Assembly: GCA_014523695.1 (NCBI GenBank)
Contig: JAATVS010000477.1
Span: 1-5,718 of the forward strand
Direction: 5' to 3'
DNA from: Nitrososphaerales archaeon TH5895
GTDB taxonomy: Archaea > Thermoproteota > Nitrososphaeria > Nitrososphaerales > Nitrososphaeraceae
DNA length: 5,718 bases
Shown: in pieces, positions 1-5,718 of the stretch
Position numbering within the stretch: position 1 is the first letter of the stretch
How the letters are laid out: the number at the start of each line of letters is the position of its first letter
Position numbers and translations under genes: made by a program
The notes under the pieces: model-generated
Database searches by the model: none
What the model saw: the letters and a program-made list of their open reading frames with translations, nothing else
Told to the model about the DNA's origin: nothing

Positions 1-41
1 AAGAAATCGATGTTGAAGAGTTCAAGTCATTAAGAGGGTAA
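1..41 (+). CDS. nuoK: C-terminal end of NuoK-like complex I subunit (partial, 5' end outside window)
   Basis: Reading from base 3, twelve codons give EIDVEEFKSLRG followed by a TAA stop at 39-41. NuoK proteins commonly end in an 'ID......LRG/MRG/LKG' pattern (the E. coli protein ends IDSVSEMRG, from memory), so this short tail fits NuoK, the small three-helix membrane subunit that relays charge between the NuoH/J/A end and the antiporter-like subunits. Its place just before nuoM, eight bases from that start, agrees with a J-K-M-L-N archaeal order. Only 12 residues are visible, so the assignment rests on the tail motif and context; NuoJ is the main alternative. Confidence 0.75.
   Translation, partial: EIDVEEFKSLRG
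33..38 (+). promoter_or_regulatory. Probable ribosome binding site of nuoM
   Basis: AGAGGG lies inside the last codons of the upstream gene, 11 bases before the ATG at 50, with further purines (AAGAAAG) between. It is a weak to moderate Shine-Dalgarno match. It favours the ATG at 50 over the in-frame ATG at 71, which has no comparable purine tract before it. Confidence 0.5.
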
Positions 42-49
42 CAAGAAAG

Positions 50-1969
50 ATGGCAGAATCTTATTATTTAATGGCTGCAATATTTCTACCTCTTCTTCTT
101 TCTCCTGTGGCCTTTATATTGGGTAGAAAGAAAGGAATTCAGCTGGTTACTTGGTTCTCATTTGGAGTACTGGCAATTTCTACTTGTTTTCTCCTAGCTC
201 CCATTTTATCAATTGATAAAGATAATCCTATTCACGAAGAATCTTTCTCATGGAGCCAGTTCGGAAACTTTGGTCTTAGATTAGATGGCCTTAGTATACC
301 ATTTGCCATAATAATCTACATTTTATGTACTGTACTTGCTTTATATTCGAAACCTTACATGTTGCACAAGATCCAGGAGGATGCTGACGCACAATTTGGC
401 GGCGGGCATAATTCTGAACATGGTAGTCGACCGACCAATTCAGGGAGTGGGTCGGAGCATGCTTTCTCTGGTTCATCTTCCTCTTCCTCCACCTCTCCCT
501 CGACAAGAACGAATATCGAAACTACGTCTCAAATGACGACTCTGGTTCAAAAGGAAAGTTATGTAAGGACACAAACGGGCCTGTACTTTGCACTCTACCT
601 CACATTTTCAATGGGAATGTTGGGCACGGTCCTCGCTACTAACCTCATCGAGTTTTACGTCTTTTTTGAACTGATGCTGGTTCCAGCCTTTTTCATGGTA
701 GCATTCTACGGATACGGTGCAAGACGAAGAATAGCTCTAATGTTCTTCTTCTGGACACATGTTGGTGCTGTGATTCTACTCTTAGGCCTTCTGGCGATGG
801 GCTTTTTTGCAGGCGGATTTGATTATGTTACTGTAAAAGAGAATGCAAGCAAGATCCCAGCAGAATGGATTTCGTTAATAATCTTCTCATTAGTAATTGG
901 TTTAGGGGTGAAGCTTGCCGCATTTGGCCTTCATATTTGGCTTCCCTATGCGCACTCTGAAGCTCCTACCCCTATTTCGGCTCTGTTATCGCCTGCGATG
1001 ATAGGCATTGGTGCATATGGTCTTCTCAGGTTATGGATGGATCTATTGACCGGTGATTATACACAATACAGCATATACATTAACCTCTGGGGATTGGTTA
1101 CAATGATCTATGGAGGTGCAATGGCTTTGATGCAAGATGATATCAAAAGAGTTCTTGCATACTCTAGCATTAGTCAGATGGGGTACATCCTCTTTGGCCT
1201 GGGATCTGAAAGTGTTTTGGGTATTAGTGGCGCGACCTTGATGTATGTTTCCCACGGCCTGGGAAAGGCATTGCTCTTCATGATGGCCGGCTCAATCATT
1301 CTGCAAACAGGAACAAGAAGCATGAGCCAATTGGGAGGGCTGGCCGGGAAGATGCCGTATACTGCAGTTTTGGCGATGATCGGTGGTCTTACCATTATAG
1401 GGATACCTCCTACTAGTGGATTTATGGCTGAATGGATAACCTTTAACGGTGCACTTCAATCAGGCGTAGAGCATGCTGAAACTCTTCGAGTAGTTGTATT
1501 TGCTCTAGGATTGGTCGCAACTTTACTTACTGCTGGATACATTCTATGGATGTACAAGAGAATATTCTTTGGGAAGATTCCCGAGAAACTGATCCACGTC
1601 AGGGACTCAAACAGATATATCACGGCAACAATGGCATTTTTAGCGGCGATGACCTTAATCGTGGGAGTCTATCCTGACGTGTTTCTGGTTCCAATAACTG
1701 GTTATATTACGAATATGTTCTCAAGCACTCCAGAGGTTCTTCCACTCCCAATCCCAGAGGCTGGCTTGCCGAATGAAACTTCTTCACAGCTGAGCCAAGA
1801 TGTAGGCGGGAACAACAACGGAGCAGAGCTGCAGAATGTGTTCTTAGAAGAGAATCCTGGCCAGCTAGCTGTTTTCCAGCAATCCTTACTGTACTACTAC
1901 TATCATCCCAATATGATGAGCAGAGCGGGAGCAGGAGCAGGAGCAGAAGGAGGAGGGGATTCAGCCTAA
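50..1969 (+). CDS. nuoM: NADH-quinone oxidoreductase (complex I) subunit M, antiporter-like, with Ser/Gly-rich insert
   Basis: This is an antiporter-like membrane subunit of complex I, one of three channels in the membrane arm that translocate protons (or ions) as quinone is reduced. About 14 membrane segments are evident. Visible family features: TM5 Glu E207 (FFELMLVP), TM7 Lys K288 with LHIWLPYAHSEAPTP at 294-308, the conserved IKRVLAYSSISQMGY at 365-379, H402/K406 in TM10 (HGLGKALLF), and TM12 Glu E461 in GIPPTSGFMAEW. The Glu in TM12, rather than Lys, points to NuoM rather than NuoN or NuoL. At 639 residues it is well above the usual ~500. The excess is a low-complexity insert at about 117-170 (poly-Ser 142-147) and an Asn/Gly/Ala-rich C-terminal tail from about 565. 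The TM8 Lys of the E. coli protein (K265) corresponds to G319. The stop is one base from nuoL, so the two are probably translationally coupled. Confidence 0.95.
   Translation: MAESYYLMAAIFLPLLLSPVAFILGRKKGIQLVTWFSFGVLAISTCFLLAPILSIDKDNPIHEESFSWSQFGNFGLRLDGLSIPFAIIIYILCTVLALYSKPYMLHKIQEDADAQFGGGHNSEHGSRPTNSGSGSEHAFSGSSSSSSTSPSTRTNIETTSQMTTLVQKESYVRTQTGLYFALYLTFSMGMLGTVLATNLIEFYVFFELMLVPAFFMVAFYGYGARRRIALMFFFWTHVGAVILLLGLLAMGFFAGGFDYVTVKENASKIPAEWISLIIFSLVIGLGVKLAAFGLHIWLPYAHSEAPTPISALLSPAMIGIGAYGLLRLWMDLLTGDYTQYSIYINLWGLVTMIYGGAMALMQDDIKRVLAYSSISQMGYILFGLGSESVLGISGATLMYVSHGLGKALLFMMAGSIILQTGTRSMSQLGGLAGKMPYTAVLAMIGGLTIIGIPPTSGFMAEWITFNGALQSGVEHAETLRVVVFALGLVATLLTAGYILWMYKRIFFGKIPEKLIHVRDSNRYITATMAFLAAMTLIVGVYPDVFLVPITGYITNMFSSTPEVLPLPIPEAGLPNETSSQLSQDVGGNNNGAELQNVFLEENPGQLAVFQQSLLYYYYHPNMMSRAGAGAGAEGGGDSA
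398..559 (+). other. Low-complexity Ser/Gly/Thr-rich insert in NuoM (residues 117-170)
   Basis: Residues 117-170 are rich in Ser, Gly, Thr, His and Asn, with no hydrophobic helix, and include six consecutive Ser (142-147). The segment sits between TM3 (ending near LALYSKPYML) and TM4 (starting near GLYFALYL), where typical NuoM proteins have only a short loop. The positive GRKKG after TM1 suggests the N-terminus is outside, which puts this loop on the cytoplasmic face (inference). The reading frame continues cleanly on both sides, so it is an in-frame insertion rather than a frameshift. Confidence 0.85.
472..501 (+). repeat. Pyrimidine-rich tract encoding the poly-Ser run
   Basis: Thirty bases are all C or T except for A at 475 and 491. 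They contain TTCCTCTTCCTCC-type near-repeats of TCN codons. The tract encodes the Ser run of the NuoM insert, mixing TCA, TCT and TCC codons. It is a plausible site of replication slippage in units of three. Confidence 0.6.
1928..1945 (+). repeat. Three tandem GGAGCA units in the nuoM 3' end
   Basis: GGAGCA occurs three times head to tail at 1928-1933, 1934-1939 and 1940-1945. It encodes the alternating Gly-Ala tail of NuoM. A six-base unit keeps the reading frame whatever the copy number, so length variation between strains would be tolerated. The tract runs directly into the purine-rich ribosome binding site of nuoL. Confidence 0.85.
1949..1958 (+). promoter_or_regulatory. Probable ribosome binding site of nuoL, inside the nuoM coding region
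   Basis: GGAGGAGGGG lies within the last codons of nuoM (encoding Gly-Gly-Gly) and ends 12 bases before the ATG at 1971. It contains strong anti-Shine-Dalgarno matches (GGAGG, GGAGGGG). Spacing is a little long for the distal copy. It supports the start at 1971 over the in-frame ATG at 1992. Confidence 0.65.
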
Positions 1970-1970
1970 A

Positions 1971-4085
1971 ATGACAACAGCAACAGGTGCCATGGGTTTT
2001 GAGGGAATTGCAATAAATGTCTGGCTAATATGGATGCTGCCGTTTATAGGCGCGGCTTTAATTCCAGCTCTGCGCAGGAGCAAACCAAAACTTCTGAACT
2101 ATACTGCAGTAGCCTTCTCGCTAGTAAGTGCTATACTCGCAAGCACACTCATACCTCTTGCATTAACCGACTCGGAAGTTCATAGTCAAGTCAATTGGAT
2201 TAGTGCATTAAATCTTGAGGCAGGAATTCTAGCAGACCCTCTGGCTATAATTGTAACCAACGTCGTGGCTTGGATATCATTTCTGATTATTGTATACTCT
2301 GTAGGCTACATGCATGGCGAGCGAGACCTCACAAGGTATTGGTTCTTTATGTTATTCTTTATAGGATCGATGCAGCTAATCGTTCTTTCGGATAACTTGC
2401 TAATGCTTTTCTTTGGTTGGGAGGGTGTTGGATTGGCATCTTACGCTCTAATAGGCTTTTGGTACTACGACAAAAAGAAGGATTACGTTGGCAGAGAGCG
2501 TCATATGGCATTGGGGATCCCAATGTGGGCATCTCCAACCCATGCTGGGATGAAGGCGTTTCTAATGACCAAAGCTGGGGACATAATGATGCTTGCGGGG
2601 ATGTTTTTGATCTTTACTTATGCGGGAACGTTTGGGTTCAAGGAGCTCGTTGAAGATCAGAGTTGGGCTGCAGAGATGAACAGCCAGAATTTGCTCGTTC
2701 CGGCTGCAATTTTACTATTCGGCGGGGCAATAGGAAAATCGGCTCAATTCCCACTAAATGAATGGCTTTTAGAGGCTATGACTGGGCCAACTTCAGTCTC
2801 CGCACTGATCCATGCTGCAACCATGGTAAAGGCTGGTGTCTTTTTGGTGGGAAGGATAGGTCCACTCTTCTTTGCTCTGGCTGCATTTAATATGGCTCAA
2901 TTTTTTGAAGTCGTCGCCTGGGTTGGAGCTATTACTGGATTTTTGTTGGCTACACAAGCCTTAGTGAATCCAGAAATCAAAAAGGTGTTGGCCTATTCTA
3001 CGGGCTCCCAGATCGGTTACATGATGATGGCCCTTGGGATCGCTGGGCTCTCCACTCAATTCGTTGACGGTTATACGGCTGGCTTTTTCCATCTGATTAG
3101 CCATGCATTATTCAAGGCCTCACTTTTCATGGGTGCAGGAGCATTGCTTCATGCTGTTGGGTCAAGGTACCTGACCGATATGGGTGGAGTAAGAAAACAT
3201 ATGAAAAAGACTTACATCTTTATGCTGCTAGCAGGCCTATCGTTGGCAGGTGCTCCTCTTGTTACGTCTGGATTCTGGAGCAAAGACTCAATTTTTGCTG
3301 CTACGCTAGAATCTGGATATACTTATGCTATACCTCTTTTCGCAATAGCTGTCATAGTCGCAATGATGACGGCATTTTATACATTTAGGATGCTGGGGAT
3401 GGCCTTCTTTGGAGAACCGAGTAAGCATCTTAAAGAAATGGATGCAAAGGGTCAGCACGTGCACGAGGTAAGCAAAGTCATGTGGGTGCCATTTGGAATA
3501 TTGGCTGGAGCTACTATCGCAATAGGTCTTATCGGGATCCCATTTGAAGAGGAACTTCACCACGTCTTTGCCATGTATTTGGATACTTCGTTTGGGATTC
3601 CGGAAGTAGGATCAACTCAGGGTGCGGTAATGACAGGTCAACAAGGCCCTGTAGGTGGAAGTGAAGAACAACAAGAACGAGAAGTAGAAGGTACATTTGA
3701 GATAAACTATGTGGCAGTTGCTGCCTCGGTGATAGCGTTTGGGGTTGGTGGAGGCCTTGGATATCTTTTCTACATTGGCAGGAAACTCCATCCAGAGATT
3801 ATCTCGAAAAATCTTGTTACCATTGCAATTTGGAGATTCTTGTACAATAGGTGGTACCTTAACTCGATCCTGTATTGGGGAACGGTCGTTATTCCCATGG
3901 CAGTTTATAGAATAATATGGCGATACTTTGAAAGTACAATTATAGATGGTATCAACCCAGCTTTGCAATTCTCTACAGCATCGTTTTCTAAAATAGTAAA
4001 GGCGGGACAGACAGGAATTACACAAACTTATCTCTTCGTATTTGGAGTGGGCATCTTGATTTTGGTGATGTTGCTTCTAATATGA
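1971..4085 (+). CDS. nuoL: NADH-quinone oxidoreductase (complex I) subunit L, distal antiporter-like subunit
   Basis: This is the most distal antiporter-like subunit of complex I, carrying its own channel and the long lateral helix that braces the membrane arm. Landmarks: TM5 Glu E151 (FFGWEGVGLASYALIGF), TM7 Lys K256, PLNEWLLEAMTGPTSVSALIHAATM with H281 in TM8, IKKVLAYSTGSQIGY from 336, H374/H378/K382 (HLISHALFK), and K438-D439 in TM12 (TSGFWSKDS). K256 and H281 have the same 25-residue spacing as E. coli K229 and H254. The C-terminal region (about 577-704) contains TM15, a long lateral-helix region with NRWYLNSILYW, and a final hydrophobic TM16, which separates NuoL from NuoM and NuoN. The 704 residues exceed E. 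coli NuoL (~613), partly through a TM5-TM6 loop (about 168-190) and a polar insert at 547-575. The start at 1971 is one base after the nuoM stop; an ATG at 1992 (Met8) is an alternative. Confidence 0.97.
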   Translation: MTTATGAMGFEGIAINVWLIWMLPFIGAALIPALRRSKPKLLNYTAVAFSLVSAILASTLIPLALTDSEVHSQVNWISALNLEAGILADPLAIIVTNVVAWISFLIIVYSVGYMHGERDLTRYWFFMLFFIGSMQLIVLSDNLLMLFFGWEGVGLASYALIGFWYYDKKKDYVGRERHMALGIPMWASPTHAGMKAFLMTKAGDIMMLAGMFLIFTYAGTFGFKELVEDQSWAAEMNSQNLLVPAAILLFGGAIGKSAQFPLNEWLLEAMTGPTSVSALIHAATMVKAGVFLVGRIGPLFFALAAFNMAQFFEVVAWVGAITGFLLATQALVNPEIKKVLAYSTGSQIGYMMMALGIAGLSTQFVDGYTAGFFHLISHALFKASLFMGAGALLHAVGSRYLTDMGGVRKHMKKTYIFMLLAGLSLAGAPLVTSGFWSKDSIFAATLESGYTYAIPLFAIAVIVAMMTAFYTFRMLGMAFFGEPSKHLKEMDAKGQHVHEVSKVMWVPFGILAGATIAIGLIGIPFEEELHHVFAMYLDTSFGIPEVGSTQGAVMTGQQGPVGGSEEQQEREVEGTFEINYVAVAASVIAFGVGGGLGYLFYIGRKLHPEIISKNLVTIAIWRFLYNRWYLNSILYWGTVVIPMAVYRIIWRYFESTIIDGINPALQFSTASFSKIVKAGQTGITQTYLFVFGVGILILVMLLLI
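2472..2540 (+). other. Extended TM5-TM6 loop of NuoL (residues about 168-190)
   Basis: After the TM5 signature (ALIGFWYYD) there are about 23 extra residues before the conserved AGMKAF..TKAGD start of TM6. They begin with KKKD, include RERH and end with WASPTH. E. coli NuoL passes from the equivalent tyrosines to MKAF with only a short loop. The high positive charge fits a cytoplasmic position. It could be normal for the archaeal family. Confidence 0.55.
3609..3695 (+). other. Polar Gly/Gln/Glu-rich insert in NuoL (residues 547-575)
   Basis: Residues 547-575 form a hydrophilic segment: Gly/Thr/Gln-rich at first (547-563), then a highly charged Glu/Gln run (EEQQERE at 565-571). It lies between TM14 with its following amphipathic stretch and TM15 (starting near YVAVAASVIAF). 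With the N-terminus outside and KSKPK-like positive charge after TM1, this loop would be on the outer face (inference). No hydrophobic or catalytic motif is visible. Confidence 0.7.
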
Positions 4086-4107
4086 AGATAGGTAGGGAGA
4101 GAAAGAA

Positions 4108-4114
4108 GAGGAGG
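4108..4114 (+). promoter_or_regulatory. Probable ribosome binding site of nuoN in the purine-rich nuoL-nuoN spacer
   Basis: The 43-base spacer 4086-4128 is almost entirely purine. GAGGAGG at 4108-4114 is the best Shine-Dalgarno match, 14 bases before the ATG at 4129, which is slightly long. An in-frame TAG at 4093 and the absence of any upstream ATG, GTG or TTG after it leave ATG 4129 as the only upstream start. No T-rich terminator or TATA-like promoter appears here, so nuoN is probably cotranscribed with nuoL. Confidence 0.55.
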
Positions 4115-4128
4115 CAAGCAGAAAGAAA

Positions 4129-5718
4129 ATGGTAGACATACTATCTACACCAATTCTGGTAACAACTATACTTGCTGCCGTTGGACTTGGCATTCCAGTC
4201 CTTGATGCATTAAGAAAGGAGCGAGGTGCTAACAATAACAAGATATATAGCATGATTGCTTTTGGAGCGCTTGTCCTTTCCATTGGTATCGTTATCTTTA
4301 GAGTCCTAAGTGGCGAAGTTCTCCCAGCTGTTGCATTTGGTAATGAAGTTCTCACCGATGATATGTTCGGTTCATTTTTCGCAGTCGCATTTCTAATTGT
4401 CTCCATTGTGGTAACTGCTTCATCCTGGACTTATATGAAAGGGAGGGCAAATCCTGCGGCTTACTATTCGCTAATATTGTTGTCAAGTATCGGAATGGTG
4501 CTCATTGGATATTCAACAGATCTGGTAATGTTATTGGTTGCATGGGAGTTGATGTCTATACCTACTTATGCTCTGGCCGCTTTTGCGAAGCGGGATCCCA
4601 TTTCAAATGAGGCCGCTATCAAGTATTTCATGTTCGGGGCTCTATCCTCTGCTATCCTTGTGTTTGCCATTGGATTAGTGTACGGCATTACGGGATCAAC
4701 AAATATCGGGGTAGCCGTTACTACATTTGCTACACTTGGACCTGATCTAGTTCCAGTCGGATTATTGGCTATAGGGCTCTTTATAGCTGGTTTTGGCTTT
4801 AAGATGGGTCTTGTGCCATTTCATATGTGGCTGCCAGACACATATGAGGGATCTCCCACCACTATCAGCGCTTTGCTAGCAGCCGGAACAAAGAAGGCAG
4901 GATTTGCCGCGGCAATTCGAGTCATTATTCTTGGGATTTTTGCCTTGAATGCCGACTGGACTGTAACTTTGGCGATATTAGCGGTATTTACAATGACTTT
5001 GGGCAATTTAGCCGCGATTATGCAAAAAAGTGTTACTAGGATGCTTGCATACTCAAGCATTGCACAAGCAGGCTATATTCTGATAGGCATGGCCGTGGCG
5101 CCCTACTCTCAAGAAGCCCTCACAGGGTCACTATTTCACATTATAAATCATGCAGTCATGAAATCCACTGCATTCATTGCCGCCGCCTGTGTGGCAGTTG
5201 TATTGGTCGGCTATAGCTTGGAAAAGTACCGAGGCCTTGGCAGAAGAATGCCGATCACTGCTATTTGCCTGTCCATCTCGTTGTTAGCATTAGCCGGTCT
5301 CCCTCCTCTGAACGGTTTTTGGAGCAAGCTCGTATTATTTGGCGCAGCAATAGATAGCGGTCCGTTGGTTGAATGGGGGCCGTATCTTGCTATAGCCGGT
5401 GTCCTCAATAGTGCGTTGTCTCTTGGCTATTATGCATGGATTATGCGCAAGATGTACATGGAAGAATCTCCTGACATGAGTCGTGTCAAAGAGCCAAGGG
5501 CAATGATGGCGGTTCTTATTTTTGGGGTCGTTTTCATGGTTGGGTTTGGGATTTGGCACGCCCCAATTCTTGAATTTGCATCAGAAGCTCTCCCCAACCT
5601 CACGGAAACAATGACTTTACTATCTACAAATTCGACAGGTCTGGATGGTGCTGGTGGTGGTGTTGGCGGTTCCATTGGAGTTCTACCTCCAATATCATCA
5701 TCATTTATGCTTGAACAT
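4129..5718 (+). CDS. nuoN: NADH-quinone oxidoreductase (complex I) subunit N, antiporter-like (3' end outside window)
   Basis: This is the antiporter-like subunit of complex I that sits closest to the NuoK/J/A/H end of the membrane arm. The frame from ATG 4129 is open for 530 codons to the last base, so the stop lies outside the window. Key residues: TM5 Glu E140 (VAWELMSIPTYAL), TM7 Lys K225 followed by VPFHMWLPDTYEGSPT, TM8 Lys K255/K256 (AAGTKKAGF), the RMLAYSSIAQAGY motif at 304-316, H341/K345 (NHAVMKS), and TM12 Lys K400 (GLPPLNGFWSK). The Lys in TM12 and the DTYEGSPT form are typical of NuoN, and the residues match E. coli E133, K217, K247 and K395 in kind and order. It is already longer than E. 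coli NuoN (~485). The last visible stretch, from about residue 488, is a polar Thr/Ser/Gly-rich tail, so the end is probably close. The start follows a 43-base spacer after nuoL. Confidence 0.95.
   Translation, partial: MVDILSTPILVTTILAAVGLGIPVLDALRKERGANNNKIYSMIAFGALVLSIGIVIFRVLSGEVLPAVAFGNEVLTDDMFGSFFAVAFLIVSIVVTASSWTYMKGRANPAAYYSLILLSSIGMVLIGYSTDLVMLLVAWELMSIPTYALAAFAKRDPISNEAAIKYFMFGALSSAILVFAIGLVYGITGSTNIGVAVTTFATLGPDLVPVGLLAIGLFIAGFGFKMGLVPFHMWLPDTYEGSPTTISALLAAGTKKAGFAAAIRVIILGIFALNADWTVTLAILAVFTMTLGNLAAIMQKSVTRMLAYSSIAQAGYILIGMAVAPYSQEALTGSLFHIINHAVMKSTAFIAAACVAVVLVGYSLEKYRGLGRRMPITAICLSISLLALAGLPPLNGFWSKLVLFGAAIDSGPLVEWGPYLAIAGVLNSALSLGYYAWIMRKMYMEESPDMSRVKEPRAMMAVLIFGVVFMVGFGIWHAPILEFASEALPNLTETMTLLSTNSTGLDGAGGGVGGSIGVLPPISSSFMLEH
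5647..5670 (+). repeat. GGT-rich tract encoding a Gly run in the NuoN tail
   Basis: The stretch is built mainly of GGT and near-GGT triplets, with a perfect GGT triplicate at 5653-5661. It encodes GAGGGVGG in the C-terminal tail of NuoN. It resembles the Gly-Ala repeat at the nuoM 3' end in character, though not in sequence. Confidence 0.65.

Noticed and set aside
110..120. TATA-like TTTATATT as an archaeal promoter
   Set aside because: It sits inside the NuoM TM1 codons, with no gene start downstream at a suitable distance and no clear BRE element.
336..536. Alternative + frame of 66 codons overlapping the NuoM insert, considered as a possible overlapping gene or frameshift
   Set aside because: The nuoM frame is open and in register on both sides of the insert, so no frameshift is needed. 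The alternative product has no family resemblance.
1992..1994. ATG at nuoL codon 8 as the true start
   Set aside because: It cannot be excluded, but the strong purine tract at 1949-1958 and the one-base spacing to the nuoM stop favour 1971.
2829..2831. Lys287 in NuoL TM8 (ATMVKAG) as an unusual gain of charge
   Set aside because: The HAATMVKAGV form is common in NuoL, MrpA and related families; E. coli's Thr at this place is the less general form.
3612..4025. Antisense open frame of 137 codons across the nuoL 3' part
   Set aside because: It lies entirely within nuoL, which has clear family motifs. The translated product is Cys/Ser/Tyr-rich with no recognisable domain, and no ribosome binding site or spacing supports it.
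4086..4128. Purine-rich nuoL-nuoN spacer as a terminator, promoter or small RNA
   Set aside because: It has no inverted repeat, no T-run and no TATA element. It is best explained as a ribosome binding region.
4077..4406. Antisense open frame of 109 codons opposite the nuoN start
   Set aside because: It is a shadow of the conserved nuoN N-terminal region, with no domain and no independent signals.

Overview
The window is the distal, membrane-antiporter end of a complex I (NADH-quinone oxidoreductase type, Nuo/Ndh) operon. Everything is on the + strand and almost every base is coding: the last 12 codons of a NuoK-like gene, then nuoM (50-1969), nuoL (1971-4085) and nuoN (4129 to the window end, still open after 530 codons). 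No intergenic stretch exceeds 43 bases, and no RNA gene, mobile element, CRISPR array or convincing promoter was seen.

The likely source is an archaeon of the Nitrososphaeria (Thaumarchaeota), probably a terrestrial, Nitrososphaera-like lineage. This rests on gene order K-M-L-N (bacterial operons are usually K-L-M-N), heavy AGA/AGG arginine use, purine-rich Shine-Dalgarno-like tracts and the general look of the proteins. The assignment is inference from recalled family knowledge, not a search result.

Functionally, NuoM, NuoL and NuoN are paralogous Mrp-antiporter-like subunits. Each forms a half-channel pair in the membrane arm, and together with NuoK/J/A/H they couple quinone chemistry to ion translocation. 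Nearly all the expected charged residues can be placed: the TM5 Glu, TM7 Lys, TM10 His/Lys and TM12 Lys or Glu. The one clear exception is NuoM, where the TM8 Lys (E. coli K265) is replaced by Gly in an ungapped match.

The main oddity is that all three subunits carry hydrophilic low-complexity additions. These are a Ser/Gly-rich insert of about 54 residues in NuoM between TM3 and TM4, a Gly/Gln/Glu-rich insert in NuoL between TM14 and TM15, and Asn/Gly/Ala/Ser-rich C-terminal tails on NuoM and NuoN. The NuoM tail is encoded by a short GGAGCA repeat running into a GGAGGAGGGG tract that also looks like the ribosome binding site of nuoL. I see no previously undescribed system; this is a core respiratory operon with lineage-specific decoration.
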